From the NCBI GenBank assembly GCA_011524805.1, contig WTJO01000175.1, positions 1-18,644 on the forward strand: a stretch of 18,644 bases of DNA. The letters run 5' to 3'. The notes beneath the pieces are model-generated. The model made no database searches, was not told where the DNA came from, and saw only the letters and a list, made by a program, of their open reading frames with translations. The position numbers and the translations under genes were made by a program. The stretch comes from Alphaproteobacteria bacterium. GTDB lineage: Bacteria; Pseudomonadota; Alphaproteobacteria; Puniceispirillales; Puniceispirillaceae. Each line of letters opens with the position of its first letter. Position 1 is the stretch's first letter. Of the stretch, positions 7,220 to 14,205 are shown in pieces.

Positions 7220-7236
7220 TTAAAAATAGCCCGATA

Positions 7237-7252
7237 TATCGCTAAAGCGATA
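7237..7252. repeat. Operator-like inverted repeat between mutM and ubiE
   Basis: TATCGCT-AA-AGCGATA is a perfect 7-base inverted repeat with a 2-base centre. It lies between the divergent mutM and ubiE genes, just upstream of the candidate mutM -10 box and 58 bases before the ubiE ATG. The position is suited to a regulator that affects one or both genes. No known consensus is recognised. Confidence 0.45.
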
Positions 7253-7309
7253 GCCAGATAAAAGACCACCGGCCATAGCAAGGCAAACGATACGACAGGA
7301 TCAACAGGT

Positions 7310-8095
7310 ATGCCAGACAATCAGTCCACAGCCAGACCATCACAGGCAGACGATACAGACCAGATGATTGATTTTGGCTACCGGCAGGTGCCGCGCGAAG
7401 ATAAGCAGGCACTGGTAGCAGACGTATTTTCATCTGTCGCGCCATCTTATGATCTGATGAATGATTTGATGAGTGCCGGCATTCACAGATTATGGAAAGA
7501 TGCGCTTATGGACTGGATGGCACCACGCCCCGAGCAGAGTCTGGTTGATCTGGCAGGTGGCACTGGTGATATCGCCTTGCGGTTTCTGAAGCGTGGCGGC
7601 GGGTCTGCGCATATTATCGATATTAATGCAGATATGCTTGAGGCAGGCAAAAAACGCACTGATCTGAAAGCCTTTTCCGGCCAGCTTGAATGGACAGTGG
7701 CTTCGGCAGAATCTATTCCGCTTGACGATAATTCTGCGGACAGGGTCACCATTGCCTTTGGCTTGCGTAACGTTACAGACCGAATGGCAGCGCTTGCACA
7801 GGCATACAGGATATTGAAGCCTGGCGGGCGCTTCTGCTGTCTTGAATTTTCGCATATCTCCCAGCCACAGCTATCTGCGCTTTATGATATCTGGTCATTT
7901 AAGGCGCTACCACGCATTGGCAGGCTGGTTGCAGGGGATGAAGATGCCTATCGGTATCTGGCCGAATCAATTCGCCAGTTTCCAGACCAGCACAAGCTGA
8001 TGGAAATGATGGCAGAGGCAGGGTTTGCCCAGATTCGCTATCGTAATCTCAGTCAGGGCATTGCGGCCATCCATTCAGGCTGGAAGCTAGACTGA
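7310..8095 (+). CDS. ubiE: Ubiquinone/menaquinone C-methyltransferase UbiE
   Basis: UbiE uses S-adenosylmethionine to methylate the C2 position of the benzoquinol ring in ubiquinone synthesis (demethylmenaquinol in menaquinone producers). The 261-residue product carries the first family signature YDLMNDLMSAGIHRLWK (about 47-63), the SAM-binding motif VDLAGGTGDIALRF (79-92), the acidic end of strand two at HIIDIN, AFGLRNV, and the second signature RILKPGGRFCCLEF. The ATG at 7310 adds an 18-residue polar leader before MIDFGYRQVP, and a start at that Met (7364) is possible but lacks a ribosome site. Its stop shares one base with the ubiB start (TGATG), so translation is probably coupled. It is the first gene of the ubiE-ubiB-coaBC-dut run. 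Confidence 0.96.
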   Translation: MPDNQSTARPSQADDTDQMIDFGYRQVPREDKQALVADVFSSVAPSYDLMNDLMSAGIHRLWKDALMDWMAPRPEQSLVDLAGGTGDIALRFLKRGGGSAHIIDINADMLEAGKKRTDLKAFSGQLEWTVASAESIPLDDNSADRVTIAFGLRNVTDRMAALAQAYRILKPGGRFCCLEFSHISQPQLSALYDIWSFKALPRIGRLVAGDEDAYRYLAESIRQFPDQHKLMEMMAEAGFAQIRYRNLSQGIAAIHSGWKLD

Positions 8096-9615
8096 TGGGC
8101 TGGCTTGCGCTTATCTGGCGACTGCCACGCACAGGCTTTATACTTGGCCGCGCCGGTATTCTGGCGGAGATGGCCAAATCAGGCCTGTTTCCCGACTGGG
8201 TTGCCAGATTGTTTTTCTTCATCAATTTTGCCATTGCCAGCACACAATCACGCCGAAATAGAGGCGAGGCATTATGCACCGCATTGCAACAGCTGGGGCC
8301 GGGATTTGTGAAGTTTGGACAGGCGCTGGCCACACGGGCTGATCTTATCGGCCCTGAAATGGCAAAGGCGCTGACAAATCTGCAAGATAATATGCCTGCT
8401 TTTCCTGCTAAATATGCGCATAAGATTATCGAAACAAATACCGGCAAGTCACTTGATGCGCTATTTATGTCATTTGATGATGTACCTGTGGCGGCGGCCT
8501 CTATCGCACAGGTTCACAAGGCGGTGATGCCAGATGGCAGGGCTGTGGCTGTCAAGATATTACGCCCCCATATCCACAGGGATATGCGTAAAGATGTCCA
8601 TTTTTTCAGAAGCCTTGCCAGACTGGCAGAGACAATCGCACCAGCCATGCGCAGATTACGGCTGGTAAAGGCAGTAGACCAGTTTGCCCAGATATCGGAG
8701 ATGGAACTTGATTTGCGCTTCGAGGCGGCGGCGGCTGGCAGAATGGCACAACAACTGGCAGAAGATGAGAAGATCAGAATCCCTTATATTGATCTGGAAT
8801 TGAGCCATCATGACATGCTGGTCATTGAATGGATTGACGGGGTGCGTATTGATGATGTGGATGCGCTTGTGTCCGCAGGACATAATATTGACCAGATTAC
8901 CGAAATTGCGGCCACCAGCTTTTTTAATCAGGTCTTCAGAGATGGCTATTTTCATGGCGATATGCATCCGGGCAATATTTTTGTTACCGATGATGGCACG
9001 CTGGTGCCGATAGATTTCGGCATTATGGGACATCTGGAATTTCGGGACAGGCTGTTTCTGGCGCGGCTCCTAAAAGCGCTTCTTGACCGTGATTATGACA
9101 AGGTTGCCAGCCTGCATGCAGATGCCGGCATGTTACCGCCATCAATTGATATTGCGCTATTCTCACAGCATTTAAGAGCGCTTGCCGACCCTGTGCTTGG
9201 CAAGGCACTTGGCGAAATTTCACTTGGCATGGTACTTGGCCAGATTCTGCTGATCTCGTCACGTTTCCAGATTGAGGTTCAGCCTCAGTTCAACCTGCTT
9301 CAAAAAACAATGATTATGGCAGAAGGGGTGGCCAGAAGCCTTAATCCGAAGGCCGATATGTGGCATCTGGCAGAACCGCTTGCAACCTCCTGGCTTGCCT
9401 CAGAGGCAGGAATCGCAAGACAGGCAGAGCTTGTCACGCACGATATTCTGTCTGTGCTTAGAAAATTGCCTGACATTATTGATAGGCTGGCAGATGAACA
9501 AACTACCCAGCCTGACCGCAAATCGGCAGGCTGGATGAAATTTACAGCCGGTCTGGGGCTTGGCATTGTGGCAGGATGCGCTGGTGCTATTGCATTACTT
9601 GCCACTTTGATCTAA
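8095..9615 (+). CDS. ubiB: Ubiquinone biosynthesis kinase-like protein UbiB
   Basis: UbiB is an atypical protein-kinase-like ATPase (ABC1/ADCK/UbiB family) needed for ubiquinone synthesis and associated with the inner membrane. Motifs seen in 506 residues: the family-specific KxGQ (FVKFGQALATR, Lys 73), the alanine-rich nucleotide loop AAASIAQVHKA (about 133-143), VAVK with the ATP-binding Lys near 154, EMELDLRFEA, the catalytic loop HGDMHPGN (287-294), and metal-binding IDFG (Asp 307). The last 25 residues form a hydrophobic glycine-rich segment typical of the family's C-terminal membrane anchor. It follows ubiE with a stop/start overlap. The next gene begins 52 bases later, after the tandem palindromes. 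Confidence 0.96.
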   Translation: MGWLALIWRLPRTGFILGRAGILAEMAKSGLFPDWVARLFFFINFAIASTQSRRNRGEALCTALQQLGPGFVKFGQALATRADLIGPEMAKALTNLQDNMPAFPAKYAHKIIETNTGKSLDALFMSFDDVPVAAASIAQVHKAVMPDGRAVAVKILRPHIHRDMRKDVHFFRSLARLAETIAPAMRRLRLVKAVDQFAQISEMELDLRFEAAAAGRMAQQLAEDEKIRIPYIDLELSHHDMLVIEWIDGVRIDDVDALVSAGHNIDQITEIAATSFFNQVFRDGYFHGDMHPGNIFVTDDGTLVPIDFGIMGHLEFRDRLFLARLLKALLDRDYDKVASLHADAGMLPPSIDIALFSQHLRALADPVLGKALGEISLGMVLGQILLISSRFQIEVQPQFNLLQKTMIMAEGVARSLNPKADMWHLAEPLATSWLASEAGIARQAELVTHDILSVLRKLPDIIDRLADEQTTQPDRKSAGWMKFTAGLGLGIVAGCAGAIALLATLI

Positions 9616-9617
9616 TT

Positions 9618-9634
9618 TTGTGAATAGTTCACAA
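9618..9634. promoter_or_regulatory. Operator-like palindrome 1 upstream of coaBC
   Basis: TTGTGAA-TAG-TTCACAA is a perfect 7-base inverted repeat with a 3-base centre, two bases after the ubiB stop. Its core is TGTGA-N5-TCACA. It forms a tandem pair with the palindrome at 9638-9653; the two centres are about 19.5 bases apart, close to two helical turns. Candidates for the bound protein are the HTH domain at the start of CoaBC or a CRP-family regulator. Confidence 0.6.
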
Positions 9635-9637
9635 CTT

Positions 9638-9653
9638 TGTGAATTTTATCACA
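9638..9653. promoter_or_regulatory. Operator-like palindrome 2 upstream of coaBC (CRP-consensus-like)
   Basis: TGTGA-ATTTTA-TCACA matches the classical CRP half-site pattern TGTGA-N6-TCACA exactly. It lies 14 bases before the coaBC start codon, very close for an activator site and more suited to repression. Its left half, TTTGTGAAT, repeats that of palindrome 1 (9617-9625 versus 9636-9644). No T run follows, so neither palindrome looks like a terminator of ubiB. Confidence 0.6.
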
Positions 9654-9667
9654 GGCACAGATGAGAT

Positions 9668-9871
9668 ATGTCCCAGTTCACAGCGTTATTTGATGATATT
9701 GTCAACAGGCTTGGCGGGCGTGATGCGCTGGCATCTCTGCTTGATGTTGGCATGCCTGCCCTGTCCAATTATCGCAAAAGAGGCTATTTTCCCGAAAATA
9801 AGCAGCAGGTGGTAGAGGATGCGCTTGCCGCCAGAGGCTGGCAGATTGACACGTCTTCAAATGTGCTTATG
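9668..9871 (+). other. Segment encoding the extra N-terminal helix-turn-helix domain of CoaBC
   Basis: Codons 1-68 precede the family-typical CoaC start. The segment LGGRDALASLLDVGMPALSN (15-34) followed by YRKRGYFPENK fits the Cro/YdaS pattern of a G-G-x-x-A-L-A-x-x-L-x-V first helix and turn, then a recognition helix ending x-R-x-x-x-P. Basic residues (YRKRG) lie at the end of the recognition helix. Residues 45-60 form a further predicted helix (KQQVVEDALAARGW). A short linker, DTSSNVLMPLRGG, leads into CoaC. The HTH assignment is by eye. Confidence 0.7.
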
Positions 9872-11131
9872 CCGCTCAGAGGTGGCAGAAAACAGATATT
9901 GATGATCATTACCGGCGGGATTGCGGCCTATAAAGCGCTTGAGACTGCCAGACGGCTGATGGATAGAGGCTATCAGATAAGAATCGTAATGACCAAGGGG
10001 GCTGAGGCATTTATTACCCCGCTTTCAGCGGCCGCGCTTACCGGCGAACAGGTATATACCGAGCTATTCTCGCTTACAGATGAAGCAGAAATGGGGCATA
10101 TCAGGCTGGCACGTGAAACTGATCTGGTGCTGATTGTCCCTGCGACTGCCCATTTTATCGCCAAGATGGCACATGGTCTGGCAGATGATCTTGCCTCTAC
10201 TATCTGTCTTGCCACGACCGCGCCTATCATGCTGGCACCGGCGATGAATCCAGCAATGTGGGCACATTCTGCTACTCAGGAAAATCTGTCTATATTGGCA
10301 GGCAGGTCAGCTCATATTATCACGCCGGCTATTGGGGATACTGCCTGTGGCGAGATAGGCACAGGCAGGCTGGCCGAGCCAATGGAAATTGTGGCTGACG
10401 CAGATAATCTGCTTTCCGCCGCACACACACTTTCAGGCCGTAAGGTACTTGTCACCTCAGGCCCAACCTTTGAGCCGATAGATCCGGTGCGCTTTCTAGG
10501 CAACAGATCATCTGGCAAACAGGGCCATGCCATCGCAACCGAGCTGGCCGCAAGAGGGGCTGAGGTTACACTTGTCACAGGACCGGTCAGCCTGCCTGAC
10601 CCTGCCAATGTAACCACCATCCATATCCAGACAGCCGAGCAGATGTATCACGCATCTCTTTCTGCATTGCCATGTGATGTGGCGATTTGTGCAGCGGCTG
10701 TTGCAGACTGGCGGATAGATAGTCCCGCGCCCCATAAAACCAAAAAAACAGCAGAAAGCCCTCACCCGCCCCGATTTACGCTGGTCGAAAATCCGGATAT
10801 ATTGCGTGCTATCAGCCAGTCAGATCATCGCCCCGGACTGGTGGTTGGGTTTGCCGCAGAAACAGATGATCTGCTTGAGCATGCACGGGCGAAACGAACA
10901 CGCAAAAGATGTGACTGGATAGTTGCAAACCAGGTTGGCGGCACAGCTGAAAATGCTGTATTCGGAGCAGATGAAAATCAGGTGATACTGATTACCCACA
11001 CTTCCGAGCATGAATGGCCACGTGCTTCAAAACAATGGATTGCCCGCCAGCTTGCCCAGCAGATTACAGCGCATTTTGCAACGCAATTCACAGCAGATGC
11101 AGCAAAAACACAAGTGAGAGGACAGGGCTGA
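9668..11131 (+). CDS. coaBC: HTH-domain fusion of phosphopantothenoylcysteine decarboxylase / phosphopantothenate-cysteine ligase
   Basis: CoaBC joins cysteine to 4'-phosphopantothenate (CoaB, CTP-dependent) and decarboxylates the product to 4'-phosphopantetheine (CoaC, FMN-dependent) for coenzyme A. CoaC features: GGIAAYK (83-89), the active His in EMGHIRLA (144), PAMNPAMW (191-198), and Cys 227 in ACGEIGTGRL. CoaB features: TSGPTFEPIDPVRF, Asn 279 in GNRSSGK, AAAVADWR, and KTKK (357-360). From memory of E. coli CoaBC (His75, Cys158, Asn210), these residues are shifted by a constant 69. The added N-terminal 69 residues include GGRDALASLLDVGMPALSNY at 17-36, which reads as a Cro/YdaS-type helix-turn-helix. 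The frame has no stop between the two parts. A start at Met 68 would give plain CoaBC, so expression of the fusion needs protein evidence. It overlaps dut by one base. Confidence 0.93.
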   Translation: MSQFTALFDDIVNRLGGRDALASLLDVGMPALSNYRKRGYFPENKQQVVEDALAARGWQIDTSSNVLMPLRGGRKQILMIITGGIAAYKALETARRLMDRGYQIRIVMTKGAEAFITPLSAAALTGEQVYTELFSLTDEAEMGHIRLARETDLVLIVPATAHFIAKMAHGLADDLASTICLATTAPIMLAPAMNPAMWAHSATQENLSILAGRSAHIITPAIGDTACGEIGTGRLAEPMEIVADADNLLSAAHTLSGRKVLVTSGPTFEPIDPVRFLGNRSSGKQGHAIATELAARGAEVTLVTGPVSLPDPANVTTIHIQTAEQMYHASLSALPCDVAICAAAVADWRIDSPAPHKTKKTAESPHPPRFTLVENPDILRAISQSDHRPGLVVGFAAETDDLLEHARAKRTRKRCDWIVANQVGGTAENAVFGADENQVILITHTSEHEWPRASKQWIARQLAQQITAHFATQFTADAAKTQVRGQG

Positions 11132-11592
11132 TGACAGCAAAAACTGTTTTTGTAACACGTGCAGATGATGCCGCAGACATTCCGCTACCTGCCTATCAGT
11201 CAGCATTGGCCGCAGGGGCTGATCTGCATGCGGCAATAAAAGACGATATTCTTATCGCCCCGCAGCAGATAGAGCTGATCCCAACAGCCATTCATATTGC
11301 CCTGCCACCAGATATGGAGGCGCAGATACGGCCGCGTTCGGGGCTGGCTGTGAAATACGGGCTGACCATTGTCAATGCGCCTGGTACAATTGATGCAGAT
11401 TATCGAGGCGAGATTAAGATAGGGTTGATAAATCTTGGCAGCGAGCCAGTTCAGATCACGCGCGGCATGCGGATAGCCCAGATGATAATCGCCCCTGTCA
11501 TACAGGCCGAATTTGTGCTAGCCGACACTCTGGATACAACACATAGAGGAGCTGGCGGTTTTGGCTCAACAGGTACCGCCGCAAACAAATAG
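11131..11592 (+). CDS. dut: Deoxyuridine 5'-triphosphate nucleotidohydrolase (dUTPase)
   Basis: Dut hydrolyses dUTP to dUMP and pyrophosphate, keeping uracil out of DNA and supplying dUMP for thymidylate. All five motifs of the trimeric dUTPase family are present in 153 residues: AGADLHAA (28-35), RPRSGLA (67-73), GTIDADYRGEIK (85-96) with the catalytic Asp, RGMRIAQM (111-118), and the glycine-rich C-terminal arm GAGGFGSTG (140-148). The frame is open upstream to 11014, but that part overlaps coaBC and lacks similarity. The ATG at 11131 overlaps the coaBC stop (TGATG) and has GAGAGGA upstream, so it is the start. The coaBC-dut pairing is widespread in bacteria. Confidence 0.96.
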   Translation: MTAKTVFVTRADDAADIPLPAYQSALAAGADLHAAIKDDILIAPQQIELIPTAIHIALPPDMEAQIRPRSGLAVKYGLTIVNAPGTIDADYRGEIKIGLINLGSEPVQITRGMRIAQMIIAPVIQAEFVLADTLDTTHRGAGGFGSTGTAANK

Positions 11593-11613
11593 GCAGGCAT
11601 AAACAGACCAGAT

Positions 11614-12378
11614 ATGCTCAATGATGAAGATATAGAAAGATATGCCAGACAGCTGGTTATGGCTGAAATTGGCGAAGAGGGGCAGGAAAAACTGCTCGCC
11701 GCGCGGGTTCTGGTTATCGGGGCTGGCGGGCTGGGCGCATCTGTTATCTCTGCACTGGCAGGTGCCGGTATTGGCAGATTAGGTCTGATTGATGGCGATA
11801 CGGTAGATATCAGCAATTTGAACCGCCAGTTCATCCACACAACAGACATGCGGGACCAGCTAAAAACGGCCTCGGCGGCGCATTTTGTGGCCGGACTTAA
11901 CCCCGAAATTGGCGTATGCGTGCATGAAGGGCAGTTTAATGCCCAAAATGCAGAACAGCTGGTCTCGGAATATGATCTGGTAATGGATTGCACAGACAGC
12001 CCCACCAGCCGCTATCTGATAAACGAGATTTGTGTGACACACAGAAAGCCGCTTATTTTTGGCGGTGCTGTCAGAACGGACGGACAGGCTACCGTGATTC
12101 TGCCAGATGTTCCTGACTCTGCCTGCCTGCATTGTATTTTTCCACGATCGGAAGTGGATTATGATCAGGCACCATCCTGTGCCCAGACAGGGATACTTGG
12201 TACAACCACCATGATGGTTGGCGCTATTCAGGCACAGGAAGCGGTAAAATATATTGCTGGTTTTGGCGATCTGCTGACCAACAGATTATGGATATATGAC
12301 GGGATGTCATCCGAAGTCATGATAGTGGACACAAAAAAAGATGCAGACTGCCCTGTCTGCACGGGTGCAGGCAGATAA
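11614..12378 (+). CDS. moeB: HesA/MoeB/ThiF family adenylyltransferase (E1-like)
   Basis: E1-like enzymes adenylate the C-terminal Gly-Gly of a sulfur-carrier protein (MoaD for molybdopterin or ThiS for thiamine). The 254 residues show the nucleotide-binding GAGGLG (36-41), IDGDTVDISNLNRQF with Asp 60 and Arg 71, the conserved Lys near 84, MDCTDSPTSR (124-133), a zinc site made of CLHC (171-174) and CPVC (246-249), and the cysteine-containing CAQTGILG (Cys 189). It lacks the C-terminal rhodanese domain of MoeZ-type proteins. No partner gene (moaD, thiS) is nearby, so MoeB versus ThiF cannot be settled here and the symbol is tentative. It follows dut by 21 bases and is probably the last gene of the operon. 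Confidence 0.85.
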   Translation: MLNDEDIERYARQLVMAEIGEEGQEKLLAARVLVIGAGGLGASVISALAGAGIGRLGLIDGDTVDISNLNRQFIHTTDMRDQLKTASAAHFVAGLNPEIGVCVHEGQFNAQNAEQLVSEYDLVMDCTDSPTSRYLINEICVTHRKPLIFGGAVRTDGQATVILPDVPDSACLHCIFPRSEVDYDQAPSCAQTGILGTTTMMVGAIQAQEAVKYIAGFGDLLTNRLWIYDGMSSEVMIVDTKKDADCPVCTGAGR

Positions 12379-12411
12379 TATTCTGGTAGATACAGAGCGC
12401 AAATAAGGCGG

Positions 12412-13389
12412 CTACAGCATCGCAGGCACTACCCTGTCCGGCGGGGTATGCCCATCCAGAAAGGTCTGGATATTGATAATCACCTTATCCCCCATCGCGT
12501 GCCTGCCTTCGATGGTGGCTGAGCCGATATGCGGCAATAGCACAACATTATCTAGCTGGCGCAGTGATTTCGGAATATCAGGCTCATCTTCATAGACATC
12601 AAGCCCTGCCCCTGCCAGCAATCCTTCTGCCAGCATTTCCCCAAGTGCCGACTGATCAACAATCCCCCCGCGCGAAGTGTTTACCAGATAGGCATGTGCA
12701 GGCAGCAAAGCCAGCATTTCACGTGATAGTAGCCCTTTGGTCGCATGAGTATATGGACAGTTTACAGACACAATATCCATCCGCCTGAGCATTTGGGATA
12801 AATCATCCCAGTAGGTTGCTTCCAGTTCTGTTTCCACAGCCTCAAGCACAGGATTACGGTTATGATAGTGAATAGACATACCAAATCCGCGGGCACGGCG
12901 GGCAACTGCCTGACCTATCTGTCCCATTCCGACAATACCAAGCCGCTTGCCATTTATCCGGTGACCTAGCATGCCGGTAGGTGACCAGCCAGACCATTTA
13001 CCTGATTTTGCCAGCCTGTCCCCTTCTGCCAGCCGGCGCGGCACAGATAGAATCAGCGCCATGGTCACATCTGCTGTATCTTCTGACAATACGCCGGGGG
13101 TATTTGTGACGGTAATGCCCTTTTTCTTGGCGGCCACAAGGTCAATATGATCAACCCCTGCCCCGAAAGAGGCGATTAACTTTAATTGCGGGCCTGCCAG
13201 CTCGATAAGGTCTGCGTCAATCCTGTCTGTTACGGTTGGCACCAGCACGTCGGCGCGCCGCATCGCATCGGTTAGCTGGTCTCTGTTAAAGGGTGTGTCA
13301 TCATCATTAAGTTCGGCATCAAACAGTTCTCTCATGCGGGTTTCAGAAGAATCTGGCAATTTGCGGCTGAGAATAATTTTAGGCTTCAT
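12412..13389 (-). CDS. D-isomer 2-hydroxyacid dehydrogenase, probably glyoxylate/hydroxypyruvate reductase
   Basis: Members of this family reduce glyoxylate, hydroxypyruvate or related 2-keto acids with NAD(P)H. In 325 residues I see FGAGVDHIDL (75-84), the Rossmann motif GMGQIG (154-159), and the catalytic triad Arg 240 (NTSRGGIVD), Glu 269 (YEDEPDIP) and His 287 (LPHIGSAT). The end of the second Rossmann strand reads YHNRNP, with no Asp and a following Arg, which suggests NADPH rather than NADH. The upstream-extended frame to 13452 is rich in Cys, His and Gln and unlike the family. The ATG at 13389 with CAGGA upstream is the better start. It is convergent with moeB (33-base gap, no terminator seen) and divergent from the SH3 gene. 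Exact substrate is not determinable. Confidence 0.9.
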   Translation of the reverse strand: MKPKIILSRKLPDSSETRMRELFDAELNDDDTPFNRDQLTDAMRRADVLVPTVTDRIDADLIELAGPQLKLIASFGAGVDHIDLVAAKKKGITVTNTPGVLSEDTADVTMALILSVPRRLAEGDRLAKSGKWSGWSPTGMLGHRINGKRLGIVGMGQIGQAVARRARGFGMSIHYHNRNPVLEAVETELEATYWDDLSQMLRRMDIVSVNCPYTHATKGLLSREMLALLPAHAYLVNTSRGGIVDQSALGEMLAEGLLAGAGLDVYEDEPDIPKSLRQLDNVVLLPHIGSATIEGRHAMGDKVIINIQTFLDGHTPPDRVVPAML

Positions 13390-13490
13390 GGCAATCCTGC
13401 CCTGTTGGTGATGGTGGCAGCGCCGTTTTGTCTGCTGACAGACAGGACGCATCTAAAAATTAGGTTCGCTGTTACAGATAATCAACCTGA

Positions 13491-13517
13491 TTTTGACTAT
13501 ACCTTTTTTTGTCAAAA
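13491..13517. repeat. Inverted repeat upstream of the SH3-domain gene
   Basis: TTTTGAC (13491-13497) and GTCAAAA (13511-13517) are perfect 7-base arms around a 13-base T-rich spacer, 53 bases before the SH3-gene start. The left arm also contains a -35-like TTGACT, but no convincing -10 follows at the right spacing. An operator function is possible. Confidence 0.35.
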
Positions 13518-13569
13518 AGCGATATGGTTTGAAGCACAATATTATGATAGACGAAAAACACCGGAACAG

Positions 13570-14121
13570 ATGAAGAATTTGGTCATAATGCACGCAAAAA
13601 CAATCTCCTATATGATTATCTGTCTTGCCATGCTTGCCGGTGCGCCCGCAGCCGGCCTTGCCAATACCAGCTCGCAAGCGATAGACAAAAAAACAGTCAT
13701 CAACGGATCAGGTCTTGATGTGCCGCGTTTCGCTGCCCTGAAGTCGAATAAAGTGAATATGCGTGTGGGGCCCGGACATGATTATCCGGTGGAATGGGTC
13801 TATCTGCGCAAAAATCTGCCTGTCAAAGTTGTGTCCGAATTTGATGTATGGCGGAAAATTATTGACCATGAAGGCGTTACAGGATGGGTGCATTCCCAGC
13901 TAATCTCGTCAAAACGCTATGCGGTTATTACCGCGCCTGTCGCCAGATTACGAAAAACTGCTGATGCCGAAGCCGCAGTTTCTGCTATTGTAGAAAAAAA
14001 TGTTGTTATGGAGCTTCAATTTTGTGAGCAGGGCTGGTGTAGGCTATATCATGAAAATGGTGCAGGATGGGCATTACCTGCCGAATTTTTCGGTCTTCTA
14101 GAGAATGAAAAATTGCGCTAG
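13570..14121 (+). CDS. Secreted protein with two bacterial SH3-like domains
   Basis: The product of 183 residues starts with a charged region and a hydrophobic stretch (ISYMIICLAMLAGAPAAG), a typical Sec signal peptide with likely cleavage after GLA (about residue 31). Two bacterial SH3-like repeats follow. The first (about 55-112) has VNMRVGPGHDYPV and ends GVTGWVHSQLIS; the second (about 117-173) has VARLRKTADAEA and ends GAGWALPAEF. The second has two cysteines (152 and 157) that could form a disulfide in the periplasm. Such domains usually bind peptidoglycan peptides or other cell-surface ligands, but the exact role of this family is unknown. The frame opens at 13405, but the upstream codons do not look like a leader; the ATG at 13570 has GGA close before it. 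Met 7 (13588) is an alternative start. Confidence 0.85.
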   Translation: MKNLVIMHAKTISYMIICLAMLAGAPAAGLANTSSQAIDKKTVINGSGLDVPRFAALKSNKVNMRVGPGHDYPVEWVYLRKNLPVKVVSEFDVWRKIIDHEGVTGWVHSQLISSKRYAVITAPVARLRKTADAEAAVSAIVEKNVVMELQFCEQGWCRLYHENGAGWALPAEFFGLLENEKLR

Positions 14122-14205
14122 GGCTGTAAATGGTTCAGTCTGGAAACAGACAGAAATAAGGCTCAGAAACCCCCGTAACTGAATAGGTTAAGTCAGGAAA
14201 AATAT

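Noticed and set aside
11014..11130. 39-codon N-terminal extension of dut overlapping coaBC
   Set aside because: It is out of frame within coaBC coding sequence; the TGATG junction with a good ribosome site marks the true dut start.
11451..12005. 184-codon minus-strand open frame
   Set aside because: It is wholly antisense to the well-supported dut and moeB genes and has serine/proline-rich, low-complexity composition typical of a shadow frame.
13390..13452. 21-codon extension of the hydroxyacid dehydrogenase
   Set aside because: Cys/His/Gln-rich and unlike the family; the ATG at 13389 with CAGGA upstream fits the family N-terminus.
13430..14151. Matching mini-hairpins GTCTG-N4-CAGAC at 13430-13443 and 14138-14151, either side of the SH3 gene
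   Set aside because: The stems are only five bases, neither has a T tract, and CAGACAG-like words are frequent in this genome, so chance is the likely cause.
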